Part shown: one piece after another, positions 32,516-41,610 of the stretch
Position numbering within the stretch: position 1 is the first letter of the stretch
How the letters are laid out: the number at the start of each line of letters is the position of its first letter
Origin: Pantoea sp. Ep11b
GTDB lineage: Bacteria > Pseudomonadota > Gammaproteobacteria > Enterobacterales > Enterobacteriaceae
Length of the DNA stretch: 64,000 bases
Reading direction: 5' to 3'
Assembly: GCF_040783975.1 (NCBI RefSeq)
Contig: NZ_CP160631.1
Span: 1,922,001 to 1,986,000 of the forward strand
Translations under genes and position numbers: made by a program
The notes under the pieces: model-generated
Told to the model about the DNA's origin: nothing
The model's input: only the letters and a program-made list of their open reading frames with translations
Databases searched by the model: none

Positions 32516-32925
32516 TAGTGATGATTAATGGCATCCAGCGTGATGTGACGTGGCCGCCTGACTCTCTGACCCGCGCCGTCATTATCTCATTGTTCTCCTG
32601 GCGAAAGGCTGAGCCTGACGATAATCCGGAGCAGGATAATGGCTGGTGGGGTGACAGCTTCCCGACTGTGCAGAATGACCGCATCGGGTCACGCCTTTAT
32701 CTTCTCAGTCGCGAAAAGCTGACCAATAAAACACCCCTGAAAGTTCGTGAATATATCAGCCAGGCACTTCAGTGGCTGGTGGATGATGGCGTGGCGGTCA
32801 GTGTGGACGTCAGGGCCGAGAGAACCGGAATCAGTATCCTTAGTGCCTCAGTGGTTATCAGCCAGAAAGACGGTAACCAGGCTGCATTTTCCTTTGACGA
32901 TTTATGGAGTGAACTTAATGGCTGA
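32512..32925 (+). CDS. Mu gp46-like baseplate wedge protein
   Basis: 137 aa. 'SLTRAVIISLFSWRKAEPDDNPEQDNGWWGDSFP' is the gp46 hallmark, with 'GSRLYLLSREKLT' following. A small baseplate wedge component preceding the J-like gene. ATGA overlap at its start; its end overlaps the next start by 8 nt. Confidence 0.9.
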   Translation: MIVMINGIQRDVTWPPDSLTRAVIISLFSWRKAEPDDNPEQDNGWWGDSFPTVQNDRIGSRLYLLSREKLTNKTPLKVREYISQALQWLVDDGVAVSVDVRAERTGISILSASVVISQKDGNQAAFSFDDLWSELNG

Positions 32926-33985
32926 CAGCGGATTTACCCGCCCGACACTCCCCCAGTTAATCACCACCGTCCGCAACGATATCCTTACCCGTCTCTCGGC
33001 AGATTCTGCACTGGCAGCACTGCGCCGTACTGACGCCGAAGTCTATGGACGGGTTCAGGCGGCAGCGGTTCACACCGTCTATGGCTATATCGACTACCTT
33101 GCCCGAAACCTTCTGCCAGATCTCGCTGATGAGGACTGGCTCAGGCGACATGCCAACATGAAGCGCTGCCCGCGCAAAGCGGCTACAGAAGCAGCGGGCT
33201 ACGTGCGCTGGGACATTACTGCGAAAGATATAACCGTCCCGGCAGGCGTGATTATCCAGCGCGATGATCTGACAGCCTACACCACAACAGCGGCGGCCAC
33301 GTCAGCGGGAGGCACACTGCGCGTGCCGGTCATCTGCGATGTGGCTGGAAAGTCTGGCAACACCGATGACGGGCTGGCGATGCGACTGGTGAGCCCCATC
33401 AACGGCCTGACGTCCGCGGGAGTGGCCGACAGCATTCAGGGCGGCGCGGATATTGAAGATTTGGAAGTCTGGCGGGCACGCATCATCGAGCGATGGTACT
33501 GGACTCCGCAGGGTGGCGCCGATGGAGATTATGAGGTATGGGCTAAAGAGGTGCCTGGCATCACCCGCGCTTGGACTTACCGGCACTGGAGCGGCCGGGG
33601 CACGGTTGGCGTAATGGTGGCCAGCAGCGATCTGATAAATCCTGTTCCGGATGCGGCCACAGTGGCAACCGTACAGGCCTATATCGAACCGCGTGCGCCC
33701 GTAGCCGGCGCAGACATATACGCTTTCGCCGCCTCTACTCATGTAGTCAATTTCCAGATTCGGCTCAACCCGGACACGCCGGAAGTCCGGTATGCCGTTG
33801 AGGCAGAGTTGCGTTCGATGATGCTGCGCGACGGGGTCCCGGAGGGAGTGCTTAAGCCGTCTCGTATTAGTGAGGCAATCAGCATCGCAGCGGGTGAATA
33901 CAGTCATACATTGGTCAGCCCAACTGCGGACATCCCGATTGCAAAGGGTGAAGTAGGAGTGGTGGGGAGTATTTCATGGACCTGA
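32918..33985 (+). CDS. Baseplate J-like protein (Mu gp47)
   Basis: 355 aa, started at the ATG overlapping the gp46 end. '[19 protein letters not shown]', '[36 protein letters not shown]' and '[16 protein letters not shown]' match gp47/gpJ baseplate proteins, which form the wedge arms. Confidence 0.95.
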   Translation: MADSGFTRPTLPQLITTVRNDILTRLSADSALAALRRTDAEVYGRVQAAAVHTVYGYIDYLARNLLPDLADEDWLRRHANMKRCPRKAATEAAGYVRWDITAKDITVPAGVIIQRDDLTAYTTTAAATSAGGTLRVPVICDVAGKSGNTDDGLAMRLVSPINGLTSAGVADSIQGGADIEDLEVWRARIIERWYWTPQGGADGDYEVWAKEVPGITRAWTYRHWSGRGTVGVMVASSDLINPVPDAATVATVQAYIEPRAPVAGADIYAFAASTHVVNFQIRLNPDTPEVRYAVEAELRSMMLRDGVPEGVLKPSRISEAISIAAGEYSHTLVSPTADIPIAKGEVGVVGSISWT

Positions 33986-34557
33986 CAGCTCAGTATCACC
34001 AGATGCTAGGGGCGCTTCTTCCGCGAGGCCCCGCATGGGATGCAGACGATCTGCTGCTGGCGGGTTTTGCACCGTCGCTGGCTGCGGTCCATGGTCGTGT
34101 TGATGCGCTGATGCAGGAGACCGATCCACGCTCAGTTACTGAGCTGATCGATCGCTATGAGCAGATTAGCGGATTTCCTGACAGCTGCGCACCGCCAGGC
34201 GTTCAGACCCTTCAGCAAAGGCGCCAGCGGCTGGATGCAAAGTTAAACCTGCCAGGTGGTATCAATGAAGCTTTCTATCTGGGACAGCTGAGTGCGCTTG
34301 GCTATACCGATGTGATCATCACCCGGTACAGCAGGAGCCAGTTTACCTGCATGTCTGACTGCACTGATTCGCTTTACAGCGATGAGTGGCGTTACTACTG
34401 GCAGGTGAACATGCCAGTGACGACTCAGATAGCTCCAATGACAACCATCAGTAACTGCACTGACAGCCTCAGAACATGGGGAGATACCGTTGCAGAGTGC
34501 GTGCTTAATAAGCTGGCTCCCTCCCATACTTACTTAATTTTCAGATATCCGGAGTAA
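33976..34557 (+). CDS. YmfQ/DUF2313 tail protein (Mu gp48-like)
   Basis: 193 aa. '[44 protein letters not shown]' pattern is typical of the YmfQ/gp48 family of e14 and Mu. It links the wedge to the tail fibres. Overlaps gp47 by 10 nt. Confidence 0.9.
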   Translation: MDLTAQYHQMLGALLPRGPAWDADDLLLAGFAPSLAAVHGRVDALMQETDPRSVTELIDRYEQISGFPDSCAPPGVQTLQQRRQRLDAKLNLPGGINEAFYLGQLSALGYTDVIITRYSRSQFTCMSDCTDSLYSDEWRYYWQVNMPVTTQIAPMTTISNCTDSLRTWGDTVAECVLNKLAPSHTYLIFRYPE

Positions 34558-34559
34558 AA

Positions 34560-35396
34560 ATGCATCGTATTAGTACATCTACTGCCCAGAAAGATAAATT
34601 CGGCGTGGGTAAAAATGGATTCACTGGCGGTAATCCGCAGACAGGTGAATTGCCCACAGCACTTGACGCTGATTTTTTTGATTCGGTGCAGGAAGAGATT
34701 GCCAGAGTTATTGAATCAGCGGGGTTATCTTTAGATAAAAGTAACAATTCTCAACTACTGGCGGCCATAAAAGCCTTATTAAGCAATGGAAGGCTGCTAG
34801 GAGTTAAACCAATTCTCACATCAACCAACTACACGCCGAGCCCGGGAACCAAGTTTCTGCGCATTAAAGCAGTGGCGGGCGGTGGCGCCAGCGGTAGTGA
34901 ACCAGCCACTACTTCTGGCAGCGGAGGAATGTCACAGGGAGGATATTATGGTCAGTATATTGATATTTGGATTCCTGTATCTGCGTTCACTGCTCCAGTT
35001 TCGATTGTGATTGGATCGGGCGGAAGCCCTGCGGCGGCCGGGCAGAATACAGGCGGGACGGGAGGTGCAACTTCTTTCGGATCTGTTTTCACACTTCCCG
35101 GCGGCCCAGGAGGCGTATCAATGCCACTTTCTACAGGGGCAAATGCGGCTGGAGCCAGTATATCCAGTAGGCCAATCACCTCAACAATCACACCTATTAA
35201 CTCATCAGGTGGAATCACCAAGGCAAGCACAGTCATTCAAGTAGTGCCTGGAACTAACCTTGGTCAGATGCCATTACCTTCTCCAATTGAAGGGGGCTAT
35301 TACGGGTCTGGGGGAATTGGCCTGCCTGCTACAACTACGGCCGTGCAGGGAAATCCGGGGGTGTCAGGATTAATGATTATTGAGGAGTATGCGTAA
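34560..35396 (+). CDS. Tail fibre with glycine-rich receptor-binding tip
   Basis: 278 aa. Residues about 1-75 ('GFTGGNPQTGELPTALDADFFDSVQEEI.RVIESAG.SLD') form the short baseplate-attachment domain common to many tail fibres. The rest contains Gly-rich blocks ('VAGGGASG', 'GSGGMSQGGYYG', 'GTGGATSFG', 'GGPGGVS', 'GGYYGSGG') separated by beta-like stretches, reminiscent of gp38-type polyglycine adhesins. It probably binds the host receptor. There is no invertase or alternative tip next to it. Confidence 0.75.
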   Translation: MHRISTSTAQKDKFGVGKNGFTGGNPQTGELPTALDADFFDSVQEEIARVIESAGLSLDKSNNSQLLAAIKALLSNGRLLGVKPILTSTNYTPSPGTKFLRIKAVAGGGASGSEPATTSGSGGMSQGGYYGQYIDIWIPVSAFTAPVSIVIGSGGSPAAAGQNTGGTGGATSFGSVFTLPGGPGGVSMPLSTGANAAGASISSRPITSTITPINSSGGITKASTVIQVVPGTNLGQMPLPSPIEGGYYGSGGIGLPATTTAVQGNPGVSGLMIIEEYA

Positions 35397-35647
35397 TGAC
35401 AGTTGACCTAGCTATGATTGCAGATGGCGATATTGAAGTGCTTAACACCATTGTTGCAGAAAACGATGACTTCAAAATATCCGGTTATTATTTTGTTCCA
35501 ATTGCAGATAAGCCGTGCCAGATAGGTATGTTTTACAACAAAAAGAATGGTCTTTTTTATTTTGATAAAGGGTTCAAGCTGACGTCAAACCCTATTGAAG
35601 ATCCATCCCAAGTCCCAGCTGAAGCAGACACTAAAGAATCAGACTGA
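35396..35647 (+). CDS. Small tail-fibre-associated hypothetical protein
   Basis: 83 aa, start overlapping the fibre stop (TAATG). 'YYFVPIADKPCQIGMFYNKKNGLFYFDKGF' is beta-like. The position is that of a fibre assembly chaperone, but no known chaperone motif is seen. Its end overlaps the convergent FkbM gene by 9 nt. Confidence 0.6.
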   Translation: MTVDLAMIADGDIEVLNTIVAENDDFKISGYYFVPIADKPCQIGMFYNKKNGLFYFDKGFKLTSNPIEDPSQVPAEADTKESD

Positions 35648-36448
35648 CCCTGCGTGCGGTTCCTGGAGAAAGACAAAGGTCGGAGAAATGGAGTGATAAT
35701 CGCTCTCGGCGTCCTGAAACTGTGCAGGCTCTATAAGCCTTAGATTATATCCATCCTTTGAAATCACTGCTCTATAAGCGTATTGGTGTGTGTGCCTGAT
35801 AATTTCATAGAACTCTTCAAACTTATCTCCCCACAGTTCAGAGAATATTACTCTAGGGGGATTGGTCTCCAGTGTTCTGCAGGCGCCCATCAATGCGTCC
35901 TTTTCCGCCCCCTCTATATCCATTTTCCAGACGTCAAAATTTCCGTTGATTCCATCAATGGTTATTTTAGGTACACATATTTTCTTAGGTTCTTCACTGA
36001 AGATGTGCCTGAACATATTTACGCTTTCAAGGTCATATGTAGAGCCTTGGTTGTGCGCCTCGGAAACATATATGTCAATCAAACCTTCCTTGTTGGACAA
36101 GGCAGCCTTTAGCGGCTTAATCTGAGAGCAACCAATGCTTTTAATTCTGCTGTAAATCTCAGGTATAGGCTCAATTGCAGTTACCGAAGATGCCCCACTA
36201 GCAAGGAAAAGCAACGCGGTCAGACCAATATTTGCGCCGGCATCTAAAACACAATCGCCTTCACGAACAAATTTGCTGATAAGCATCCTGTCTATGTCAT
36301 ATTGCGGATACTGCACATCCAGAATGGCGCAAGCCGCATAGCGTCTCTCATGCGGATTTGAAAGGTCAAGCTTTACCGGGAAGTCATTTATGCTTATAAA
36401 GGCACTTCCTGTATTTTTAATATTCCCTTCAATTTCAGTATAATACAT
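35639..36448 (-). CDS. FkbM family methyltransferase
   Basis: 269 aa. SAM-binding motif 'CVLDAGANIGLTALLFLASG', 'VTAIEPIPE', and the FkbM motif 'DVWKMDIEGAEKDAL' followed by 'LETNPPRVIFSELWG'. Leftward, opposite to the late operon, low GC. At this site, beside the tail fibre gene, SfV-type phages carry serotype-conversion genes, so methylation of a surface sugar to block superinfection is a reasonable inference. No signal peptide; cytoplasmic. Confidence 0.85.
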   Translation of the reverse strand: MYYTEIEGNIKNTGSAFISINDFPVKLDLSNPHERRYAACAILDVQYPQYDIDRMLISKFVREGDCVLDAGANIGLTALLFLASGASSVTAIEPIPEIYSRIKSIGCSQIKPLKAALSNKEGLIDIYVSEAHNQGSTYDLESVNMFRHIFSEEPKKICVPKITIDGINGNFDVWKMDIEGAEKDALMGACRTLETNPPRVIFSELWGDKFEEFYEIIRHTHQYAYRAVISKDGYNLRLIEPAQFQDAESDYHSISPTFVFLQEPHAGSV

Positions 36449-36575
36449 AAAAAACCCTCTAGTTTATTTTGCTCCATTAGCCTTTTAGCGGTAGCTTTTT
36501 AAAGATTACCTTATCTTAACTCACAAGCCCAATTGTAGTTTTGCTTGAAACTTAGAAAGTAAATTTCTGAGCGAC
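36449..36575. promoter_or_regulatory. Upstream region of the FkbM gene
   Basis: AT-rich interval with no coding frame, presumably holding the leftward promoter of the methyltransferase. I cannot fix its elements. Confidence 0.35.
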
Positions 36576-36599
36576 ATAAAAAAGCGCCGGCTACGGGGC
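36576..36599 (-). terminator. Leftward terminator, imperfect
   Basis: On the minus strand a GCCCCG / CGGCGC stem (one mismatch) is followed by TTTTTTATG. It would end transcripts coming from the right before they reach the FkbM promoter. Confidence 0.5.
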
Positions 36600-36685
36600 A
36601 GGGGTATACCGCGCCTCTCTGAGCAGACTGCAGGATGGTAAATCTTAGGGTATACCTTTGCATGAAAGGTAACCAAGAGGCAGGC

Positions 36686-36710
36686 ATAAAAAAGCCCGCG
36701 TTACACGGGC
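36686..36710 (-). terminator. Leftward terminator
   Basis: On the minus strand GCCCG ... CGGGC is followed by TTTTTTATG. It shares the CTTTTTTATG tail with the terminator 110 bp to its left. Confidence 0.6.
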
Positions 36711-37214
36711 GTAAAGTAAGACCAACCAGGAAATCCATATCATCAGCTAAAGCTGACATAGGAAGCTTAGAGCGTATTTGGATTTCGAGTGTGACGCCTG
36801 TGCAAGAAATGATTCAACCGGTCATAAACGGCAGAGGGAAATGCGCGGTTAAAAAAATACCTGCTCCGAGGTGGGTAGCAGGCATAAGTTGTGGTGAAAC
36901 CAGTGATACTCTTACGAGGCGTCTCAGGTTGTGACGAGGCGTCAGGCGAGCCAGCCCGGCGTCTCATTATCAAGCGGTAGGAGCGCATGCCGCTCACAAC
37001 AAATTGAGCTTAGAGTCGGGCCGTCAGATGACAAGCGTAAGCGGCAAGCTTTTTAACTTCCCATAAAAAAGCCGGTGTTTAATCTTTCTGCAAAACAATA
37101 ATTAATCCATTGATCTTAATAAATTAAATTTTCTTTCAAAAAGCATAATACAAACTAGTATTTAATTATTTTTTTCTTTTCTTATCAGTGCCTTAATCCC
37201 CTTATGTTAATGTA
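36711..37214. other. Non-coding right end of the prophage
   Basis: About 500 bp without a believable gene. It contains a third CATAAAAAAGC copy (37062) like those at the two leftward terminators, and becomes very AT-rich from 37075 up to the icd fragment. It may encode a leftward untranslated RNA ending at the terminators. Confidence 0.4.
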
Positions 37215-37379
37215 ATGCTGCGTCATCTGGAGTGGTTCGAAGCGGCTGACCTGATTGTTAAAGGTGTTGAAGGCGCTATCGCTAACAAGACTGTGACTTA
37301 CGATTTCGAACGCCTGATGGATGGCGCTAAACTGCTGAAATGCTCAGAGTTTGGTGACGCAATCATCGAAAATATGTAA
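37215..37379 (+). pseudogene. icd: 3' fragment of icd, right attachment site (attR)
   Basis: A 55-codon piece with no upstream coding part. It encodes '[20 protein letters not shown]', continuing to '[20 protein letters not shown]' and ending at ENM, the invariant C-terminus of isocitrate dehydrogenase. E. coli e14 integrates into the same gene and leaves a remnant of the same kind. I infer that the prophage's left end supplies a replacement 3' end, keeping icd functional outside the window. The crossover lies within this fragment. Confidence 0.9.
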
Positions 37380-37391
37380 TAGTGTGTGCTA

Positions 37392-37434
37392 AGTCCACTC
37401 CGATTTGCTTCAAAGGGATCGGAGTGGACTCCTT
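37392..37434 (+). terminator. Original icd terminator
   Basis: A 13-bp stem (AGTCCACTCCGAT / ATCGGAGTGGACT) with a 13-nt loop, followed by CCTTT. It lies 12 bp after the icd fragment, as for the intact gene. Confidence 0.75.
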
Positions 37435-38390
37435 TCAGTTAAATCCTTTTGCAAAACTCCCCGAAAAAGAGCGTTTTAACCTGTCACCTGCAATCAACCT
37501 TTTTCCCTGTCGTCATTACAGGATTCGCCTGCGTCTGTTTTTTGATGACCTGACAGGTGCTGTGAATCCACGCTTACAGACGCTATAGCCGTCAGACAAA
37601 AATCTCTCTTTTCTTAACTGGCGCGACTGCCTGTCCAATAACACGCGCTGTTCTATTGATACGCCAGCCGCAGCGAGCCTGGGCAGGCTGTGACGGATCA
37701 TGCCATTTTTGCTGTCTCGATCGGGCTGGCAGAGTTGGGACTGGCTCCCTGAATAGGTCGTTGTCTTTTAATTTGCGTATACCCATCGGCAGAGTCTGCA
37801 GAACAATCAGTTCACGCCGTAATGCCACTGGACACCATTAAGAACGTTCTGCGACTCATTCATAAGCACCATGAGCAGGAGGCTATCAGGCACTGGGTGA
37901 TAGAGCAGCATGATGTCCCGCAGAGTGTCTTCAGGAGCTGATTTGTTTCACCAGTACGCGATCAGCCTTGCGCCTGAGCAGGTCATGCACTGCTGAGAAA
38001 TCAATCACGCTGGCAGCCGACTGTCTCTGACACTGCTGAGGAGAACGCACTTACACAAACAGGTAGGGACAATATCGTTGACCAGCTCTTATCGTAATCT
38101 TAAAAAGAAAAAATCGTATAAAAGCATCCCAATCCATTTTGATGTTTGGTGAAGCATTATGGATGCAATGCCGGAAGGGCCTGAAAATCCATCTCAGACC
38201 GTCTCATCCTGTGAATCAGGTAAATTCACCGTCACTCCCTTAATCAGAATCAGGTCTGGTTATCTTAAGTAACCGTTAACCCAGAGCCTGGCTGGATGAA
38301 GTGTATAAGCCACATGTCTTGTGATTTTTAGCATCAAAGATCAGAAATATTGCGGGTGTGGTCAGTTTAGGTCCTCAATGAGTAAAACAC
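37435..38390. other. Decayed accessory DNA without recognisable genes
   Basis: About 950 bp. No frame has a ribosome site and a protein-like composition over more than about 40 codons. A 39-codon frame starting at 37822 (MPLDTIKNVLRLIHKHHEQE and on) looks coherent but is too short to judge. Likely remains of older insertions beside the attachment site. Confidence 0.4.
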
Positions 38391-38395
38391 ATCGC

Positions 38396-38423
38396 AAAAA
38401 AAAAAGCCCCCGGATAAGGGGCC
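38396..38423 (-). terminator. Leftward terminator
   Basis: On the minus strand GCCCC-TTATCC-GGGGGC (about 5 bp paired) is followed by a run of ten T. The nearest upstream leftward gene is the cysteine-rich protein, 308 bp away. Confidence 0.65.
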
Positions 38424-38730
38424 ACCTTTAGTGACAAAGGAAAAGAAATGCCAGGATCAAGGATCGACAGTGATTATGTTCAAGGGTTTTATAATTTCAA
38501 CCCATTCAACGGAATTAAAAAAAGTACGTAAAATGCGAAAAGCGGGCAGGTGAGAAAAAGTCTCTATTAATCAAAGCTTTTAAAGTTGTATTAAAAATGC
38601 TTTATTTATTTAAGTTTTAGTGCAATCGCACTATAAGCAAAAAACATCAGAGACTGCTATTTCCTTTTGTGTTAAATATTTTGTGATAAAGAAATTTTAC
38701 ATAGCGGAGCTTTCCATTTTATATGATTGG

Positions 38731-39063
38731 CTACAGGTGAAGGCAGACTCTCGCCATCGTTTCCAGAGGTCGCTTGCAGACTAAACGGGTATGGTTACTG
38801 TGAGAAGGCACGCTATATATCTGGTCTTTATCAGATGCACGCTGACATTTAAAGCATGTATCATTTAACTCTTTGATATCGATGCAATAGAGTGGAGTAG
38901 TAACATTGGTTGCGTCTGTTCTTCGGCATAAATCATCTGCGCCATCAGCACGGATTACACTCACAACTGGTGTGGAATAGGAAGCGTAAGCGCTGTTTAT
39001 ACTTACAAAGAATAATGCAGGCAGCATTAAATCTGATTTTTTAAATCGAAAAAAAATCGACAT
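38731..39063 (-). CDS. Secreted cysteine-rich small protein, unknown
   Basis: 110 aa. The signal peptide (about 1-27, 'LMLPALFFVSINSAYA') is followed by a mature part with six cysteines (DLCRR, LYCID, TCFKCQ, LVCKR, RVCLH), probably three disulfides in the periplasm or outside. AGGGGG lies upstream of the ATG. Low GC, isolated between decayed DNA and a TetR gene. No family recognised; toxin-, inhibitor- or adhesin-like roles are all open. Confidence 0.6.
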   Translation of the reverse strand: MSIFFRFKKSDLMLPALFFVSINSAYASYSTPVVSVIRADGADDLCRRTDATNVTTPLYCIDIKELNDTCFKCQRASDKDQIYSVPSHSNHTRLVCKRPLETMARVCLHL

Positions 39064-39134
39064 CTGTTATGCCCCCTTTATGCATGAGCGGTGGAATTTT
39101 TGAAAAAAGCGGCGATTTAAATCTGCACTGGCAG

Positions 39135-39161
39135 TCACTTGATATAATTTATATCAAGTGA
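39135..39161. promoter_or_regulatory. Palindromic operator upstream of the TetR gene
   Basis: Perfect 12-bp arms TCACTTGATATA / TATATCAAGTGA around ATT. Its position, 57 bp before the TetR start and 71 bp from the divergent secreted-protein gene, fits an autoregulatory operator that could control both. Confidence 0.7.
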
Positions 39162-39218
39162 TAGAATTTTCAAATGACGTTCTTTTACGAACATAAGTCA
39201 ATGATAATAAGGGCTTTT

Positions 39219-39914
39219 ATGGCAAGCGAGGAAAGTGGGGTTGTCAGGTATCGTCCCGAAAGGTCATATGCCGGAAGCAAGAAAACCCGAAAAGAGATTC
39301 TTAACGCTGCGACCGATGTATTTGGCGAGATGGGATTTGATGGTGCTACAACACGCATCATAGCGTCAAGAGCAGGTGTTACGACGCCCGTTCTTCAATA
39401 TTATTTCGGCAGCAAGGAGGGAATATTCAATGAATGCACACAGGAGATAGTCGATTTTTGTCTGAACCGATACGATCCTATCATTGCCGACATTGAGCAG
39501 GCTGTTCTGGTGAATGATAAAGAGTCTGCTCATGATTCAGTTTGTGCACTGATGGAAAAAATTGTTGAAACTATTTTTTCTGAAATCAGTAGTCCTGGGA
39601 CTGCTAATTTAATAACGAAGATCCAAACTACAAACACTCCGGACAGATCTCGTAAAATATTTTCTGTGCTGGAAAGTAAACTCCATAGCGCCGTGTTTCT
39701 GACAATAAGGTTACTTTCAGATCCTTCTGTAACCTATGAAGAAATAGCCTTGAGGACACACTATACATTGGGGCTTGCATTGCCATTCCAGTTCATGAGA
39801 AACGCTTTTCTGCCATTTGGGCAATACTATACGGCTGATGATGAAAAGCTAATAGTGTTAAAGGTTTCTGTTAGAACACATTGCAGTACTCTTTTAAATA
39901 GCTATAAATCTTAA
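39219..39914 (+). CDS. TetR family regulator
   Basis: 231 aa from the ATG preceded by AAGGG; the frame opens 15 codons earlier without a ribosome site. The N-terminal HTH is 'TRKEILNAATDVFGEMGFDGATTRIIASRAGVTTPVLQYYFGSKEGIF', and the helical ligand domain has a CerR-like length. It probably represses itself and the divergent secreted-protein gene through the palindrome at 39135. Ligand unknown. Confidence 0.85.
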   Translation: MASEESGVVRYRPERSYAGSKKTRKEILNAATDVFGEMGFDGATTRIIASRAGVTTPVLQYYFGSKEGIFNECTQEIVDFCLNRYDPIIADIEQAVLVNDKESAHDSVCALMEKIVETIFSEISSPGTANLITKIQTTNTPDRSRKIFSVLESKLHSAVFLTIRLLSDPSVTYEEIALRTHYTLGLALPFQFMRNAFLPFGQYYTADDEKLIVLKVSVRTHCSTLLNSYKS

Positions 39915-39953
39915 CTGCTTTCAATATAAATAAAATACCTCATAGGATATCTG

Positions 39954-41006
39954 ATGGCTAGTGTCAGGATCATCGCTCAGGCTGCAGGTGTTTCTCCTGC
40001 TACGGTATCTAACTTTATTAATAATCGACCAGAAAAAATGCGAACAGAAACCTGGGTCAGAATAAAATCTGTAATCGAGGAAATGGGTTGCTCTCATCTT
40101 ATTCCTCAGCAAAAATTTAAACAGAGTAAAAATATCATTGCGCTACTGCTGCCGTCAGCTGCCAGTGAAAGATATACGTTAATAATAAAAAGCTTAGAAC
40201 AGGCCGCAGCTAAATTTGATTACAGCGTCATATCAGGGAGTGGCTATGAGGAGTCAGTTCGAGAAACATTATTCATAGATGATATGCTTAAAATTGGCGT
40301 AACAATGCTCGTTGTGGTTAAAAGCAATGTTTTCAAAACACACTTTATAAAGGCTTCAGAGCGCGGTATGAAAGTGATTAGTTACGACAGCTATAATCCT
40401 AATCGCCTGTTAAGCGAGAATAAGTTTTTTGACCGCTTTAGCATGGACAATTATGAAGCTGCGAGGCTTGCAACCAAAACCTTAATCGAACGCAATCACA
40501 AAGATATCATTATGGTCACCGAAGACTATATCAATGAGGAGCTTAGTCAAAAAATACATGGGTTCTACTCTATGCAGGATGCAAGGGGTTCTAAAAGAAG
40601 CGATATAGTGAGATCGATTAAAGGCTCTTTGAACCATATTGAGTTAGATCAGTTTCAGGTTGGCAGGAATCTGGCTAATGTCCTTGTGAGAGAAAACGTT
40701 TTTCCGGATGGCATTGTTGCCACAAATGATATCTTAGCGTATGGAATTCTTTACCAGTTATATACTATCGGCTATATATTAAGGAAAAAGCTAGCCGTGA
40801 TTGCTCTTGACAGTAGCGCTAATAATTATTTTCCTGAGAAGTTCTTGAGCACTGTATCACCACCGATAAAAAAAATAAGCGAGGACATCATTCTGAGATT
40901 AATTGGTGTAAACGAGCAGGATGATTTGAAAAAAGACTTTATTTATGCTCCGGTTTGCAACCTGAGCAGATCGCTTGGCATCAAAAAGGGCCAGTTTATT
41001 TTTTGA
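39954..41006 (+). CDS. LacI family regulator
   Basis: 350 aa. LacI-type HTH 'VRIIAQAAGVSPATVSNFINNRPEKMRTETWVRIKSVIEEMG', then a periplasmic-binding-protein-like sensor domain (about 60-340, with 'DGIVATNDILAYGILYQLY'). It starts 39 bp after the TetR gene on the same strand. No catabolic operon is adjacent, so the regulated genes are unknown. Its 3' end overlaps the convergent AraC gene by 11 nt. Confidence 0.85.
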   Translation: MASVRIIAQAAGVSPATVSNFINNRPEKMRTETWVRIKSVIEEMGCSHLIPQQKFKQSKNIIALLLPSAASERYTLIIKSLEQAAAKFDYSVISGSGYEESVRETLFIDDMLKIGVTMLVVVKSNVFKTHFIKASERGMKVISYDSYNPNRLLSENKFFDRFSMDNYEAARLATKTLIERNHKDIIMVTEDYINEELSQKIHGFYSMQDARGSKRSDIVRSIKGSLNHIELDQFQVGRNLANVLVRENVFPDGIVATNDILAYGILYQLYTIGYILRKKLAVIALDSSANNYFPEKFLSTVSPPIKKISEDIILRLIGVNEQDDLKKDFIYAPVCNLSRSLGIKKGQFIF

Positions 41007-41340
41007 GTTGATGGCTTTTCTTCCACTGAACGGGTGGGATACCAAACTGATTTTTAAAAGAACGAGTAAAGGTTTGTTGACTATCCCACTTGTATAACAA
41101 GGCAATATCCAACGTGCTCATATCAGAATTTCTCAGCTTAATCGCAGCTTCATCAAGCCTTCTTTTACGAATGTAACCTCCCAGAGAGACGCCATAATAC
41201 TCTGTGAAACTCCGTTGTAAATACCATTTACTGTAACCCGCCTTTCTTGCAATTTCATCAATGCTAATTTTTTTTTCAAGGTTGCCATCGATCCATTCCA
41301 GCAAAGCTAAAAAAAAATTCTCATTATGCTTAAGGTACAT
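40996..41340 (-). CDS. Small AraC family regulator (SoxS/MarA/RamA-like)
   Basis: 114 aa consisting only of the two HTH motifs: 'LLEWIDGNLEKKISIDEIARKAGYSKWYLQRSFTEYYGVSLGGYIRKRRLDEAA' and 'LDIALLYKWDSQQTFTRSFKNQFGIPPVQWKK'. The size and the 'GYSKWYLQR.F' motif match MarA/SoxS/RamA-type activators. Leftward, with AGGAT before ATG. Whether it controls stress or efflux genes here is inference. Confidence 0.85.
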   Translation of the reverse strand: MYLKHNENFFLALLEWIDGNLEKKISIDEIARKAGYSKWYLQRSFTEYYGVSLGGYIRKRRLDEAAIKLRNSDMSTLDIALLYKWDSQQTFTRSFKNQFGIPPVQWKKSHQLKK

Positions 41341-41382
41341 AGGTTTATCCTGGTGTGAAATGTTATCGGTTGATAGGATTTG

Positions 41383-41610
41383 TCAGATAAAAGTATAGTA
41401 GCGACTGCTTTTTTTCAACTTCAAACGCAGGTGAACGTCTGAAATTTCTGCCTGTGTGATTTCCCGCAAAAAAATAACCTGCTGTTTACTAAACAGGAGG
41501 TCATAAGGATTATTTATAATAAGCGGCCTGTATCTGACTGGAGAATCAGGCATTGATTCCCGAAAAAGAGAAATGATGCAGTGTGCTGAAAAATAAAAGA
41601 TTATATCCAA
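41383..41610 (-). CDS. Possible frameshifted tail of the membrane protein
   Basis: Open frame overlapping the end of the 198-aa membrane gene by 65 nt in another phase. After a short hydrophobic start it encodes a protein-like soluble stretch ('PDSPVRYRPLIINNPYDLLF' and 'LREITQAEISDVHLRLKLKK'). A T5 run near 41566 would join the two frames. Either a C-terminal domain cut off by a frameshift or a small separate gene. Confidence 0.3.
   Translation of the reverse strand: MDIIFYFSAHCIISLFRESMPDSPVRYRPLIINNPYDLLFSKQQVIFLREITQAEISDVHLRLKLKKSSRYYTFI

Noticed and set aside
37435..38390. Possible insertion sequence next to attR
   Set aside because: No transposase frame and no terminal inverted repeats that I could pair.
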